In this document: positions 24,616-34,566 of the stretch, piece by piece | How positions within the stretch are numbered: position 1 is the first letter of the stretch | Layout of the letters: each line of letters opens with the position of its first letter | DNA from: an uncultured Butyrivibrio sp. | GTDB taxonomy: Bacteria; Bacillota; Clostridia; Lachnospirales; Lachnospiraceae | Direction of reading: 5' to 3' | Assembly (NCBI RefSeq): GCF_947169445.1 | Contig: NZ_CAMVPU010000031.1 | Span: forward strand, 1 to 47,145 | Length of the DNA: 47,145 nucleotides | Program-made: the position numbers and the translations under genes | Notes under the pieces: generated by a model | Told to the model about the DNA's origin: nothing | The model's input: only the letters and a program-made list of their open reading frames with translations | The model's database searches: none

Positions 24616-26466
24616 TCACTTTTTATCTTCGTTTATTTCAACAATATCAAATTTATTCTTCTCGATTGCCTTGCCGCCGCTAATCTCGTATACCCTATCG
24701 CACTTTCTGATAGTTGTAAGTCTATGCGCCACAATTACCATTGTTATATTTCCGATCAAGTTCTCAATTGATTCCATTACAGCACTTTCAGTCTCATTAT
24801 CAAGTGCTGATGTGGCTTCATCCATAACCAGTAACTGTGGGTTTGAAACCAAAGCTCTCGCAATAGCAACTCTCTGTCTCTGTCCGCCAGAGAACTTAAC
24901 TCCTCGCTCTCCAACCACAGTATCTAACTTATCAGGCAAATTCTCAACAAACTCTTTAAGCTGAGCTCTTTCCAGTGCTGCCCATATTTCTTCATCTGAG
25001 AAATTCCCAACACCAAAAGCCACATTTGCTCTGATAGTATCGTCAATCAAATACACGGTCTGTGGAACATATCCCACAAATTTAGCCCATTCAAACGGAA
25101 TCGAGAAAATATCTTTATCCTCTATCGAAACTAAACCTTCCTGCGGTTTCAGTAACCCCAGTAAAATATCTGCCACTGTAGTCTTGCCCGCTCCTGAGGC
25201 TCCAACAAGGCCTATAGCCTCGCCCTTCCTGATACTCATACACAAATCCTTTAGTACAGGATCTGCAGAATTACTATATTTCCATAGAATGTTGTCGAAT
25301 TTGATTTCAAAATCGCTATCTCGATATGCCTTTACCAGAGAATCTGCGGTCATTGCCTTTTCCCTGTCACTATCATTATATCCTACATAGCCAGGCTCAT
25401 CCTGATATTTTCTGGCTTCTTTGAAATTAAGATACACCTCTCTTTGAAGTGGTCTGTTAAATACGATGTCATTAATTCTGTTAGTTATCTTACCGACAGA
25501 AGGCAGCATCTTAAATGCAGCCATCGCAAATGCCGCAAGCTTTGGAACAAAATAAACCATGTTCTCATCACCGGATATCATTCTAAAGCAAACAATTCCG
25601 ATAATTCCACTCACGCATACGCCTTCAGTGATTCTGTCCGGACACCCATTGAGTGCATGATATACCAGGGCTGTCTTTCTGAAGTTCTCAACAGACTCTT
25701 CAAACGAGCTGATAAACCAGTGTTCACGCTTGGTAACCTTTATATCCTTAATGCCATCTACAGCCTGTGTAAGAGTTTTATTTTTGTCAGCAGAAAAACC
25801 TTTTGCAAGATTACCGGCTTTTTTGATGGCAGGTTTAAACCCAACCACTATCGCAAGCATAACAACTGCCATTACCACAATGCTTCCAACTGCTGTTCTC
25901 CAGTCTGTATAAATCAAATACACTCCAAGCAAAAAACATGTCAGTAATTCTGTAGCAATTCCCAAAAGATCCTGCACTATATAGTAAAAAGACAAAATAG
26001 CATCATTACATCCGGTCTTGATCACTGCACTATTTGTGTTTAAAAAGAATGTATATGGTCTACTCATATATGAGCGTAACATCTCTACAGAAATCTCTTT
26101 TTGTAATGAAGTTGAAAATTCAGCCTGAACATACTTACCATAAATAATATATGCATTTTTGATAATGAACAGCGCAATAATACTTATTCCCAAAAGAAGA
26201 AGCACATCATTTGCTTCTGATATCCCCAAAACCTTACAAGAATACGCTACATATTTATTATTCATTACTACATCCGGAGATACAATCGCCTGGACGAAGG
26301 GCAAAATAATAGTCACACTAAGTAGTTCCAGAAAAGAACTTATGATTATTACAAACAAAGCATATCCCATACGCCTCTTCTGCTTTGAGGTAAGGATATA
26401 CATTGTTTCGTCAAGTATATCTTTGAAAAGTCTATAATTCTTGGTTAACGATGAAAAAACCTTCAC
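24616..26466 (-). CDS. PglK/MsbA-like ABC flippase, second copy
   Basis: A 616-residue half-transporter: six helices in residues 35-320, then an ATPase with Walker A GASGAGKTT (422-430), signature FSGGQRQ (from 525), Walker B LLVMDE (545-550) and H-loop His 581. The start ELLSVTIILPFVQAIVSPD is like the ABC protein at 8431-10191, and the two share overall plan, but they are clearly different sequences, so this is not a recent duplication. Translation starts at GTG 26466 with AGGGAGAG upstream. It likely exports a lipid-linked glycan; whether it makes a heterodimer with the other ABC or serves another glycan is open. Confidence 0.93.
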   Translation of the reverse strand: MKVFSSLTKNYRLFKDILDETMYILTSKQKRRMGYALFVIIISSFLELLSVTIILPFVQAIVSPDVVMNNKYVAYSCKVLGISEANDVLLLLGISIIALFIIKNAYIIYGKYVQAEFSTSLQKEISVEMLRSYMSRPYTFFLNTNSAVIKTGCNDAILSFYYIVQDLLGIATELLTCFLLGVYLIYTDWRTAVGSIVVMAVVMLAIVVGFKPAIKKAGNLAKGFSADKNKTLTQAVDGIKDIKVTKREHWFISSFEESVENFRKTALVYHALNGCPDRITEGVCVSGIIGIVCFRMISGDENMVYFVPKLAAFAMAAFKMLPSVGKITNRINDIVFNRPLQREVYLNFKEARKYQDEPGYVGYNDSDREKAMTADSLVKAYRDSDFEIKFDNILWKYSNSADPVLKDLCMSIRKGEAIGLVGASGAGKTTVADILLGLLKPQEGLVSIEDKDIFSIPFEWAKFVGYVPQTVYLIDDTIRANVAFGVGNFSDEEIWAALERAQLKEFVENLPDKLDTVVGERGVKFSGGQRQRVAIARALVSNPQLLVMDEATSALDNETESAVMESIENLIGNITMVIVAHRLTTIRKCDRVYEISGGKAIEKNKFDIVEINEDKK

Positions 26467-26538
26467 AATTACTCTCCCTGCTTCCTATAAATATTATCCA
26501 CCTAACAACAAGGCACTACTGGATTTCCATACTTTGTT

Positions 26539-27597
26539 TCACTCAGCACTTTTCTTTTCAAAGTAAATCCCATGAATAAAGTTCAAGGCTTTCTCGACTA
26601 TCAGTTCAATTACAAAAGATCCTGCAAAAATACCGCCAAAATAGATTATTACCTTAAACCAGATATTCATCTCAGAATTAATCGCATTTACTATAGCCGA
26701 ACAATAATTTATCATCAGCATATGATACAAAAAGACGTACAAAGTATGCCTTCCAATCCTGGCGAACATTCCATAAACAGTTTTCAAAGCGCTTATTTCG
26801 CCTATTACTTTTTCCACCATAAATATGAAAAGCATTATGGTTACGGCACATAGGCCACTACTTACGCTAGGCGGATTAATTCCATCTCCAAATGGGAAGT
26901 ATGCATCCACTACTCCACGATAAAAGGCTTCAACATACAGGCATACACACATTATAACAATAGAGAAAACAAGTAGTACTATTGAACCAGCTTTTCCAAC
27001 CTGAATTCGGTTACAATACTTTCCAAACATCATACCTATATACAGCAAAATAAGATATGTACCTCCAAGTAGCTTGCCTCCGCCACCATAAATATCCAAA
27101 ATATTAGTATTATAAGTTGTCCAGGTCCCGACTATAGCAGTAATTGCCAGCCCCAGCAGTTCAATAAGTATTCCATATTTTTTCTTGTCCGAAATGACAA
27201 AAACATAATAAAGTATTGGTGCTGCAATAAAAAGTTGTATATACAATAAAACATAATAAAATGGTCCTACTTCATTAAAATGTACCACTTTATCCAGATA
27301 ATCCAGGAAATCAAAATGTTGCTCTAATAAAATCTTATATAAAAAGGTGGCAACAAGATATGGCCTTAGAATCTTCCAGCAGCCACTTTTAATCTTATCA
27401 ATGCGATTCCCCTGATATCTACTAAAGGACCAGTAACTAGTCACCCCCATTACTACAATAAATAAACTAACGCTATAATATGAGCTATAAGCAATAGTAG
27501 TATTATGATACACACTTCCAACTGTATGATTAACGATAACGGCCAGCATCGCCCATAACTTAGCAACATCCGCCCATTCAACTCTCTTATTTTTCAT
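26539..27597 (-). CDS. Acyltransferase-3 family membrane protein
   Basis: A 352-residue membrane O-acyltransferase with about ten helices. RVEWADVAKLWAMLAVIVNHTVG has the His-containing first helix, and FSRYQ... plus the C-terminal YVFLYHMLMINY are also usual. ATG 27597 with GGAAGGGAT upstream is a better start than the TTG three bases before it. It precedes the ABC flippase by 72 bp and follows a GT-C gene by 25 bp. It may act on the glycan of this module; the acyl group and site are unknown. Confidence 0.88.
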   Translation of the reverse strand: MKNKRVEWADVAKLWAMLAVIVNHTVGSVYHNTTIAYSSYYSVSLFIVVMGVTSYWSFSRYQGNRIDKIKSGCWKILRPYLVATFLYKILLEQHFDFLDYLDKVVHFNEVGPFYYVLLYIQLFIAAPILYYVFVISDKKKYGILIELLGLAITAIVGTWTTYNTNILDIYGGGGKLLGGTYLILLYIGMMFGKYCNRIQVGKAGSIVLLVFSIVIMCVCLYVEAFYRGVVDAYFPFGDGINPPSVSSGLCAVTIMLFIFMVEKVIGEISALKTVYGMFARIGRHTLYVFLYHMLMINYCSAIVNAINSEMNIWFKVIIYFGGIFAGSFVIELIVEKALNFIHGIYFEKKSAE

Positions 27598-27624
27598 CAA
27601 CTATCCCTTCCTGTTTTTCTGCTT

Positions 27625-29100
27625 TTACTTACCATTAAACGTAAGAGGCACTATTCCGTCAATTCCTTTTAATCCCGCCATTATTCCGCCTTCAACAGAA
27701 ATAGCTGTAAAAGCTATTACCAACCCTATTGCTATCTTAATCAAAAGAGAAAATATATCTTGTCTACTCTTTTTCCCATTTTTCTGATAATCCGAAACTC
27801 TGCCATAAATAAGCAAATACAGAACAATAAGAAATCTCTCTTCCAAGGCTCCAAACAATATGGCAATACTCGGAAGCAAAAGTGATCCAACAATAAGAAT
27901 GCTACTTAATGAAATTTCCTTTATTCCATTTTTGATATCATCATAAAGTAAAAAAATAAACAAAATAACTATGCAGAGCCCCAAAATCACGTAAAGACTT
28001 CTGTCTTTTGTAAGATCCTCAATAAATGTTTCAGGGAACATAACAAAGAGCGCATTCCATAAATGCTTCCATAAAATAGAAATGAAGTCCACGGGATATT
28101 TTAAAAATGCAAGGATATATGTCTTAAGTGAAATCTCATAGCCTTCACTTTCGAATGCTTTTTGAATTGCCATCCCTGTAGCATCTATAAATTTCATAGG
28201 AACATCATGAATTCCATCATTTCCCACATAAGTTCCATACTTAGTGATTCCAATCCCCCACCAAAGCTGTTGAGCAAATAACCCATTTACTCTAACTTTA
28301 GGTGATAATGAATTATACCTGGAGTAATTCAGATACACTTGTGGTAGTGCTGCGAAATAGAATCCCGCGAACATTAAAACAAATGCAGAACACAACCTCT
28401 TTACTTTTTCCACTAACGATACAACGTCTTCCTTCTTCAGAAGAATTACTTCTGATATGACAGCCGTTATCACCATTCCAAATACTTCGAGCATATATAT
28501 AGTTCTGATATTATATGCCAAATACGAAACCATACCTGTCAAAAAGAAATATAAATACTTCTTTCGTCCTGTCGATCTAATTGCTAGTAGCAGCACTTCT
28601 GCAGCTGCAATAGCTAAAAGAGCTGCTAACATATCTGTCAGTGCATTAGTTATAAGTCCATAGAAAAAAACAAGAACAAAACCAAAAGGAATAAGGTTTC
28701 TAATAACAGAAAAATCAGACGTTTTCCTAATACCTGCGTCTTTTATAAACTTAAAATACACCAGGAAAAGCCCTGCATAAATAAAACTGCTGACAATCCA
28801 CCAGGTGCAGTTAAGCCCAAATATCTGATCAATATGTCCACACACACCCAAAAGCACAGGGAACACATAGCCTCTATAATCTCCGCCTCCCCATACTGTT
28901 ATCGGGCTTTCAATATCTAATAAATTGAAATGGCCTGAAGCAAAAAGACTATCTCCAATTGCAGCATATTCCCATGGATCACCCAAATAGTTTTCTCTTG
29001 TTTTTCCAAAAGAAAACTGAATAATAAGAAGTGTTGTAAACAGAATCACAAAAGTAATAGCTGTCTTAACCAATACGGTTTTTCTGTTATCTTGTAGCAT
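27625..29100 (-). CDS. GT-C-like membrane glycosyltransferase
   Basis: A 491-residue polytopic protein. Helix 1 is followed by FGKTRENYLGDPWEYAAIGDSLFASG and ITVWGGGDYRGYVFPVLLG; the acidic Asp/Glu in the first outer loop is the usual catalytic position of GT-C enzymes. About eleven helices follow, without a large C-terminal domain. Its start overlaps the previous gene by 14 bases (29087-29100), and GGGGCGG within that gene serves as ribosome site. It is the last of four overlapping GT-C-like genes, which suggests a joint function in decorating the glycan outside the membrane. Confidence 0.75.
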   Translation of the reverse strand: MLQDNRKTVLVKTAITFVILFTTLLIIQFSFGKTRENYLGDPWEYAAIGDSLFASGHFNLLDIESPITVWGGGDYRGYVFPVLLGVCGHIDQIFGLNCTWWIVSSFIYAGLFLVYFKFIKDAGIRKTSDFSVIRNLIPFGFVLVFFYGLITNALTDMLAALLAIAAAEVLLLAIRSTGRKKYLYFFLTGMVSYLAYNIRTIYMLEVFGMVITAVISEVILLKKEDVVSLVEKVKRLCSAFVLMFAGFYFAALPQVYLNYSRYNSLSPKVRVNGLFAQQLWWGIGITKYGTYVGNDGIHDVPMKFIDATGMAIQKAFESEGYEISLKTYILAFLKYPVDFISILWKHLWNALFVMFPETFIEDLTKDRSLYVILGLCIVILFIFLLYDDIKNGIKEISLSSILIVGSLLLPSIAILFGALEERFLIVLYLLIYGRVSDYQKNGKKSRQDIFSLLIKIAIGLVIAFTAISVEGGIMAGLKGIDGIVPLTFNGK

Positions 29101-30574
29101 AAATACTAACCGCCCCTATCTCCTCGACATCAGTCCATCCATTGTCCTCAGCCGCCTTTTTTAATCCTTCATTATCACTATTAATTACAATATACCTGGA
29201 CTTAAGATTTCCTGCATTTTCATATATATAATCTTCAGTACAAAGATTAATCCCAGCCCCCTTTGGCAATGCGTATAAATACCTATAGTCACAGCTTATG
29301 GACCAGATTACAGTGTTTTCCCATCCATCCTTGGCATATTCAATATCAAAAGTTGTATTGTCTATATCCGATTCCAGTAAAACATCTGCTTGTGGCGGTC
29401 TGATAACAAAATCCGTTTCTCCAAAAAACGTCAAGAAAAACGTACTTGCAAGAAATATAATCGTAAACACCTGTGCAGCTCCACTGCGTTTTGCAAGAAT
29501 AATAAACGATACTGCAGCAAGAGCCAATACTAATCCCATCAAGTGCCTAATGGCCGTTTCCACATCATATAACAGCCAAATAGCCATAACCATCAGTACA
29601 AAATTAATGACAGACAAAATAATTGTCTTGCTTCTTTTTACTAATCCTGCCAATAACGATATAACAATTACTGCCCCTGAAAGAATATAGTACACTGCGC
29701 CAAAAGAGCCAAATTTTACCATTTCATTAATAAAATCAGGCATTTTCTTAAATCCATTTATAATGATATCCACACCGGATGTCACAAAGGCCATCGGTGA
29801 TTTCCATAACAGCTCAATTAGTTCCATATTGATCAGCGGCCTAAAATATGGAGAACAAAAGAAATGTACAATACCCAAATACAAAACAGCCGATAGCATA
29901 GCGCTAATAGCAGTAATTACTTTTTTCTTTCTCTTCCTGGCAATAATAACACCTGTCAAACAGAAAATAGCATAATAACCACGTGCCAAAGTCAAACATA
30001 TCATTAGAATCATAAATCCATTAATATACCGTTCTTCTTGGCATTCTTCATACTTATATAAAAAAGCAAACATCCACAATGCACATATCATTATCACAAT
30101 CTCAGGAGATATTGACATTGTATATCTTATCGTATTTGCGTTCAAAGCAAACAATCCGGCTATAGCCGCTGCAGCCTTCCAGTTTAGTTTGAGAAAAAGG
30201 CTGATTCCAACAATAGCAAGTGAACAAATAAGCAAATTAAACGCAAATATCTGATAGAAGCCCAGCCCTATAATTCGCCCAACAACCGCATATGGTAACA
30301 GCAAAATCGGTGACCATGGTCCAAAAGTTCCTATTGCAGCTCTCGACTCGTTATATCCAAAAAATCCTTTCGGAATCCCATAGTTAATCACACCTTCTAT
30401 TTGCTTATAATAACTAAGCTCATCATTCCAGGGTGAATTAAAAAACGAAAGCTCCCCAACTCCAATTCTATATTTTAGCAGCAATAATGCTGCTCCCAGT
30501 AACGGAGCCAATGCCAAAACAATATAAATAATTACAGTATTATTTTTCTTTTCAACTCGAGTTCCACGATTCAT
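29087..30574 (-). CDS. GT-C-like membrane glycosyltransferase
   Basis: A 495-residue polytopic protein. The first outer loop has SPWNDELSYYKQIEGVINYGIPKGFFGYNES, with the acidic pair Asp-Glu, and then GTFGPWSPILLLPYAVVGRI, a proline-containing re-entry into the membrane typical of GT-C proteins. About ten helices follow and then a C-terminal outer domain (NTTFDIEYAKDGWENTVIWS...), finishing with VSIYATR. The start shares one base with the stop of the upstream gene. Donor and acceptor are not predictable. Confidence 0.75.
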   Translation of the reverse strand: MNRGTRVEKKNNTVIIYIVLALAPLLGAALLLLKYRIGVGELSFFNSPWNDELSYYKQIEGVINYGIPKGFFGYNESRAAIGTFGPWSPILLLPYAVVGRIIGLGFYQIFAFNLLICSLAIVGISLFLKLNWKAAAAIAGLFALNANTIRYTMSISPEIVIMICALWMFAFLYKYEECQEERYINGFMILMICLTLARGYYAIFCLTGVIIARKRKKKVITAISAMLSAVLYLGIVHFFCSPYFRPLINMELIELLWKSPMAFVTSGVDIIINGFKKMPDFINEMVKFGSFGAVYYILSGAVIVISLLAGLVKRSKTIILSVINFVLMVMAIWLLYDVETAIRHLMGLVLALAAVSFIILAKRSGAAQVFTIIFLASTFFLTFFGETDFVIRPPQADVLLESDIDNTTFDIEYAKDGWENTVIWSISCDYRYLYALPKGAGINLCTEDYIYENAGNLKSRYIVINSDNEGLKKAAEDNGWTDVEEIGAVSIYATR

Positions 30575-31836
30575 CAGCTACCCAACCCAAAATAGTTCAA
30601 TTTATCTAAGAACATACCATACTTCCAAATATTCTGAAGATATACAATTCCAAAAAAGGTATGCGTACAAAGAAGCAAATATCCCAGAATCGCACTAATT
30701 TTCCATATCCAGGATTTATCCCATAAGTTCAGTAGTTCTTTACCGGCAACTACAAATCCTATATTAAGTGCCAGACCTACTCCCCAGCTGAAATCAGCTG
30801 CAAATGGGTTTACATCAAAATAGAACGCAATATACATTCCAAATGCTGAAGCTATCATCCAGCAAGCAGTTTCAATCTCACTATTCCACTTTTTCCTAAG
30901 CACACACACCAAGTAGATAAACATAGGGAAAGCCAAAGATAATAATACAGCAGCTCTCCAGTTCTCAGTGAAATGCCCAATTACATAAAAAGGCCAAAAC
31001 GAAAGGCCTGCGCCGCCTTCTCCTGTTACTGCAATCTTAGACTGTACTATAGCAATTATTCCTACCGGCACACAGGTTAGTGCTATTTTCAAATAATGTA
31101 AAAAAACATCCTTTTTTCTCTTGATAAGAAAATGAAAAATACAATAACCTACAAGCCCAGGGATAAACGCCTGATAAAAGCTCGGCTTACAAAGTGCACT
31201 AATTCCCAACAGTAGTGATGCCTTCACATATTGTTTGTTTTGTGCCTCTCTATCAGAAACAAGTTCGGCGTAGCATAAAAAACATGCTATTGCTAATGGT
31301 TTCACAGCCAGATATGTAGGATTATGCCAGATATTGGCTGTATATGCTCCCAGATAATACCTATCAAATAATCCAAAATTATCCAATGGGCCGCAGAACA
31401 TCATACATAATGCCACAATGATGCCCCACACACTCTTATTACTTTTACGATAGTAATGAACTATTATCCAAAATGTAATCAGCAGTAAAAGAGTATTTGT
31501 AGTTGCTATAGAATATACCACAAGCGCGTTTTCATCAACTATACGCAGCATTCTAAACAAGAAGGATACTACAAGTACTGCTATATGCCAGACCGGATAT
31601 GCTATTATATGAGAATATCTGTTTTCTTCCTTAAAAACTTCAATTGCTCTACTACCATATTTCGTATAATTCAAAAAATCCAGAGCTGTTTCCACATGAT
31701 TTTTAAAATCATCTGCAGTCAGAGCTGCGTAATCTGCAGTCAAAAGAACTATATAAAACCTGAATACTATAACGCCCAGCAACAAACTTGCAATAACCAT
31801 TGCCACTTGCGTTCTTTTTTGCTTATTTTCTAGCAT
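30574..31836 (-). CDS. GT-C-like membrane protein
   Basis: A 420-residue protein with about ten to eleven helices. After helix 1, YAALTADDFKNHVETALDFLNY gives the acidic outer-loop motif; later HIIAYPVWHIAVLV and NIWHNPTYLAVKPLAI are the aromatic turns of the GT-C fold. I chose ATG 31836 (GGGAG upstream, 14-base overlap with the previous gene) rather than ATG 31884, which would give a 62-base overlap and add 16 polar residues with no helix. It lacks the C-terminal outer domain of its neighbours. Function beyond the GT-C-like topology is unknown. Confidence 0.72.
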   Translation of the reverse strand: MLENKQKRTQVAMVIASLLLGVIVFRFYIVLLTADYAALTADDFKNHVETALDFLNYTKYGSRAIEVFKEENRYSHIIAYPVWHIAVLVVSFLFRMLRIVDENALVVYSIATTNTLLLLITFWIIVHYYRKSNKSVWGIIVALCMMFCGPLDNFGLFDRYYLGAYTANIWHNPTYLAVKPLAIACFLCYAELVSDREAQNKQYVKASLLLGISALCKPSFYQAFIPGLVGYCIFHFLIKRKKDVFLHYLKIALTCVPVGIIAIVQSKIAVTGEGGAGLSFWPFYVIGHFTENWRAAVLLSLAFPMFIYLVCVLRKKWNSEIETACWMIASAFGMYIAFYFDVNPFAADFSWGVGLALNIGFVVAGKELLNLWDKSWIWKISAILGYLLLCTHTFFGIVYLQNIWKYGMFLDKLNYFGLGS

Positions 31837-33370
31837 AAACCGTGCACTCCCACTTTTCTTCTCCACATAGAAGCGTATACTCATTTACTCTCATATACAG
31901 ACCACTTACAGCTTCTTCTATCTCTTCACGGAAATAATTATTTTTCTCCACAACCACACAGTCATAATATCCGTTTTCGCACTTTTCTAACGAATCTCTA
32001 TGATATTCCATATATTGCTCTACTAATTCCTCTGAATATGGATATATCAGCCCGGACGGCTTATCTTCTAAAATCATATTCAAAAGCTCATAAGTATAAC
32101 AATTCGAATGCCCCGGATTATCATTATAAATTCCATTCTTTATACAATAGAAATTTAGTGGAAGAGCGCTTACCTTGATATTACCATCTTTATAATTATC
32201 CAGTATCTCATAAACTTCTTCCCACTGACTTATCTGATCATTATTTATGGGCTTGATTATTACCAGTTTCCTTACTCCAAACAATGTCACGCCAAAAAGA
32301 ATCATTGCCATTCCAAGCGCAACATTTTGGGATAATTTTAACTTCTCCACCCACTCCGTAAGAAAAACCAGCGCCAGAAATATAATATACGGTACTAACA
32401 GCTGTAAATAATATGTAAGCCATGCGCCATTTGATGTAGATAAAAAGAATCCTATCAACAGCATAACAATAGCCTGCGATACCGCATACAGATTCATGCT
32501 AATTTTCTCATACCTGCATCCCAAAGCAAAAGAAACTAAGCCACACACAACAGAAATGCATAAAACCGGATATATTTTACAAATACCTACAAGCTGCTCT
32601 ATAGCAAGCCCTATAGAATATGCATTGTAAACACTAAGAAAATAGGAATTAGTAGTATAATAAGTGGGAAATACAAATCTCACTAAAAGAATTGAACCTC
32701 CCCCAATAGCTAATCCAATAAGTGAAAATGAAAAAAGCTCTTTATATGCTTTTTTCAAAGCAAAATATAGTAAAAATCCCACCGACACAAAAACAAAATA
32801 CTGCTTTATATAAAAGCATACCGTACAAAGGACAGCATAAGTGATTATATGAAACCTGTTTCTGCGTTCATCCGCCTGAACCAAAAACCATATTAAAATC
32901 AGCATTGTAAGTCCGTATACATCCGGAAAAACACCGCCATAAGCTGCAACTCTGTAATAGCAGCTGCTGGCCCCTATCATTCCGATTGGAATCATCAGAT
33001 TGTCTACGGAACTTCTTTTTATGATCAGCCCAAATAAGGAAACGCCAATAATCTCTACTCCGAGAGTAAGAAACTGTGCAAAAAGGATAATATTGGGAAT
33101 CCCCAGCTTAATAAAAACACTCAAAAGTGCCGGCATCAAAAAGCCGTACATATAAACCGCCTCCGGAAGCCCATCCCTATATACATAAGGATTTATTCCT
33201 TCAGCAAACCGCTGTGCCATATAGATTCCAACGCCCTCTCGTACCTCCCATTGATAATCTGCTCTAACTATTATCTCATGGATTTTTAAGACGTATATGA
33301 TAAACACTACACCAATTCCTGCCCAGAATACCAGTTTTTCTATTAACTTATTCTTGCTTGCATCTTGCAT
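31823..33370 (-). CDS. GT-C-like membrane glycosyltransferase
   Basis: A 515-residue polytopic protein, the first of the overlapping GT-C series. IIVRADYQWEVREGVGIYMAQRFAEGINPYVYRDGLPEAVYMYGFLMPALLSV contains the acidic loop residues, a Tyr-rich turn and the Pro of the re-entry segment. About eleven helices are followed by a C-terminal outer domain of some 140 residues with aromatic repeats, ending in ECTVYARK. It stands 26 bp after the AlgX-like gene; no clear terminator lies between them. The substrate is unknown. Confidence 0.75.
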   Translation of the reverse strand: MQDASKNKLIEKLVFWAGIGVVFIIYVLKIHEIIVRADYQWEVREGVGIYMAQRFAEGINPYVYRDGLPEAVYMYGFLMPALLSVFIKLGIPNIILFAQFLTLGVEIIGVSLFGLIIKRSSVDNLMIPIGMIGASSCYYRVAAYGGVFPDVYGLTMLILIWFLVQADERRNRFHIITYAVLCTVCFYIKQYFVFVSVGFLLYFALKKAYKELFSFSLIGLAIGGGSILLVRFVFPTYYTTNSYFLSVYNAYSIGLAIEQLVGICKIYPVLCISVVCGLVSFALGCRYEKISMNLYAVSQAIVMLLIGFFLSTSNGAWLTYYLQLLVPYIIFLALVFLTEWVEKLKLSQNVALGMAMILFGVTLFGVRKLVIIKPINNDQISQWEEVYEILDNYKDGNIKVSALPLNFYCIKNGIYNDNPGHSNCYTYELLNMILEDKPSGLIYPYSEELVEQYMEYHRDSLEKCENGYYDCVVVEKNNYFREEIEEAVSGLYMRVNEYTLLCGEEKWECTVYARK

Positions 33371-33396
33371 ACCGCGCGCAGCCTCATATAAAAAAA

Positions 33397-34551
33397 TTAA
33401 AATTCATCAAACGAAAAAGACTTGGAATTCTCAATCAGGTTTTCCGAATAATTAAGCATTATTACTACGTCAGGATCGAAAGCCTCAATGTATTCAGGTG
33501 TAAGCTTCTCGTCATCAATGTTATAAATATAATCTACTTCCTTAAATGCCATAGCCAAATACTGTCCCAGTGCCCTGCCAAAAGAATCAGTCACAATAAG
33601 AACTTTGATATCATTTGGACAGTTCAGATTAGTATAGTGACCTAATGTCTGCCACTGAACAGAATCGTAAGTATATCTTGATGTGAAATTCTTGTTTTCA
33701 AGAGGTGACATATCAAGCATTAAATCCTGCATAGTCCCTACTGTGCCTTCATCATTTTGAAGCTTTGTTTCAAATTCAGGCACGATCAGCTCAAAATCAT
33801 CTATTCCGGCATAGTAGATTCCTGTTCTCTGGCCTCTGGAACCCAGGTGCCATTTTTCATAGTTTGTTACAGTATAGTTGTTTATATCCCTTATCCTGTC
33901 ATCCACATCACAACTACACTTTTCTTTAATGAAATCCTCCAGAAATCCATATGCATAAAGACCAGTCCTCGTAGTCCAATGATGATCAGTAACATACATC
34001 ATATCATATTGATCTAATCCATCGTCATGAATGACCTGCCTGTAATCAATAGTATCCACTCCGCCAGCTTTAAGCATATCAATAAATCTATCTACATTAT
34101 CATTTCCATAATCAACTACGCCCACAGGAAGCTCCGGGTCATATTTACTACTGGTATAAGGTGTTGCTGCGTACACGAAAGCAGTTCCACGATTTTTTAG
34201 ATACTCATTTAATCTGATCGTTTTATCAGCGTACTCCCCAAGGGTTTCATCTGAACATTTCTCTACGGTTGTAAGCAAGTATCCATTTTCAAGCTTAATA
34301 ACTCCATTCATAGAATACTGATTAAGCATTTTCCGAACAGCACCATTTAAATTTACAAAAGAAAACTTCCCCCAAAAATTATTGGCCATATCTGTCTCAA
34401 ACTTACTACCAAGAGAAGGCTTCCACTCGTTATACTCTTTTTCATCATTTACATAAAAATTAAAAAGCTTAACAAAACTTGCTATGCTCAGCCCAAACAA
34501 TAGAGCTATAAAAATATATGTAAATAAATAATCTGAGATCTTTTTTCTCAT
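33397..34551 (-). CDS. AlgX/AlgJ-like SGNH-type acetylation partner
   Basis: A 384-residue protein with one N-terminal signal anchor (residues 8-32), then an outer domain. The triad is visible: VTDHHWT (Asp 189, His 191) and VTDSFGRA (Ser 323), the arrangement of AlgX/AlgJ proteins that finish O-acetylation of exopolysaccharide after an MBOAT protein has carried acetyl groups over the membrane. The MBOAT gene lies 15 bp upstream, a pairing that supports the call. TTGAGGAAG precedes the ATG. It acts on the outer face of the membrane. Target sugar unknown. Confidence 0.85.
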   Translation of the reverse strand: MRKKISDYLFTYIFIALLFGLSIASFVKLFNFYVNDEKEYNEWKPSLGSKFETDMANNFWGKFSFVNLNGAVRKMLNQYSMNGVIKLENGYLLTTVEKCSDETLGEYADKTIRLNEYLKNRGTAFVYAATPYTSSKYDPELPVGVVDYGNDNVDRFIDMLKAGGVDTIDYRQVIHDDGLDQYDMMYVTDHHWTTRTGLYAYGFLEDFIKEKCSCDVDDRIRDINNYTVTNYEKWHLGSRGQRTGIYYAGIDDFELIVPEFETKLQNDEGTVGTMQDLMLDMSPLENKNFTSRYTYDSVQWQTLGHYTNLNCPNDIKVLIVTDSFGRALGQYLAMAFKEVDYIYNIDDEKLTPEYIEAFDPDVVIMLNYSENLIENSKSFSFDEF

Positions 34552-34566
34552 CTTTCTTCCTCAAAT

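Noticed and set aside
25444..25947. 167-codon plus-strand open frame with many Cys and His
   Set aside because: Antisense to the ABC flippase; its Cys and His come from reverse codons of common residues, not a metal-binding pattern.
8431..26466. Recent duplication of the ABC flippase and acyltransferase genes
   Set aside because: The copies share plan and motifs only; no long identical stretch is visible, so they are old paralogues or independent acquisitions.
31837..31884. Longer N-terminus of the 420-residue GT-C-like protein
   Set aside because: It would overlap the previous gene by 62 bases and adds polar residues coded by that gene's conserved tail; ATG 31836 has GGGAG.
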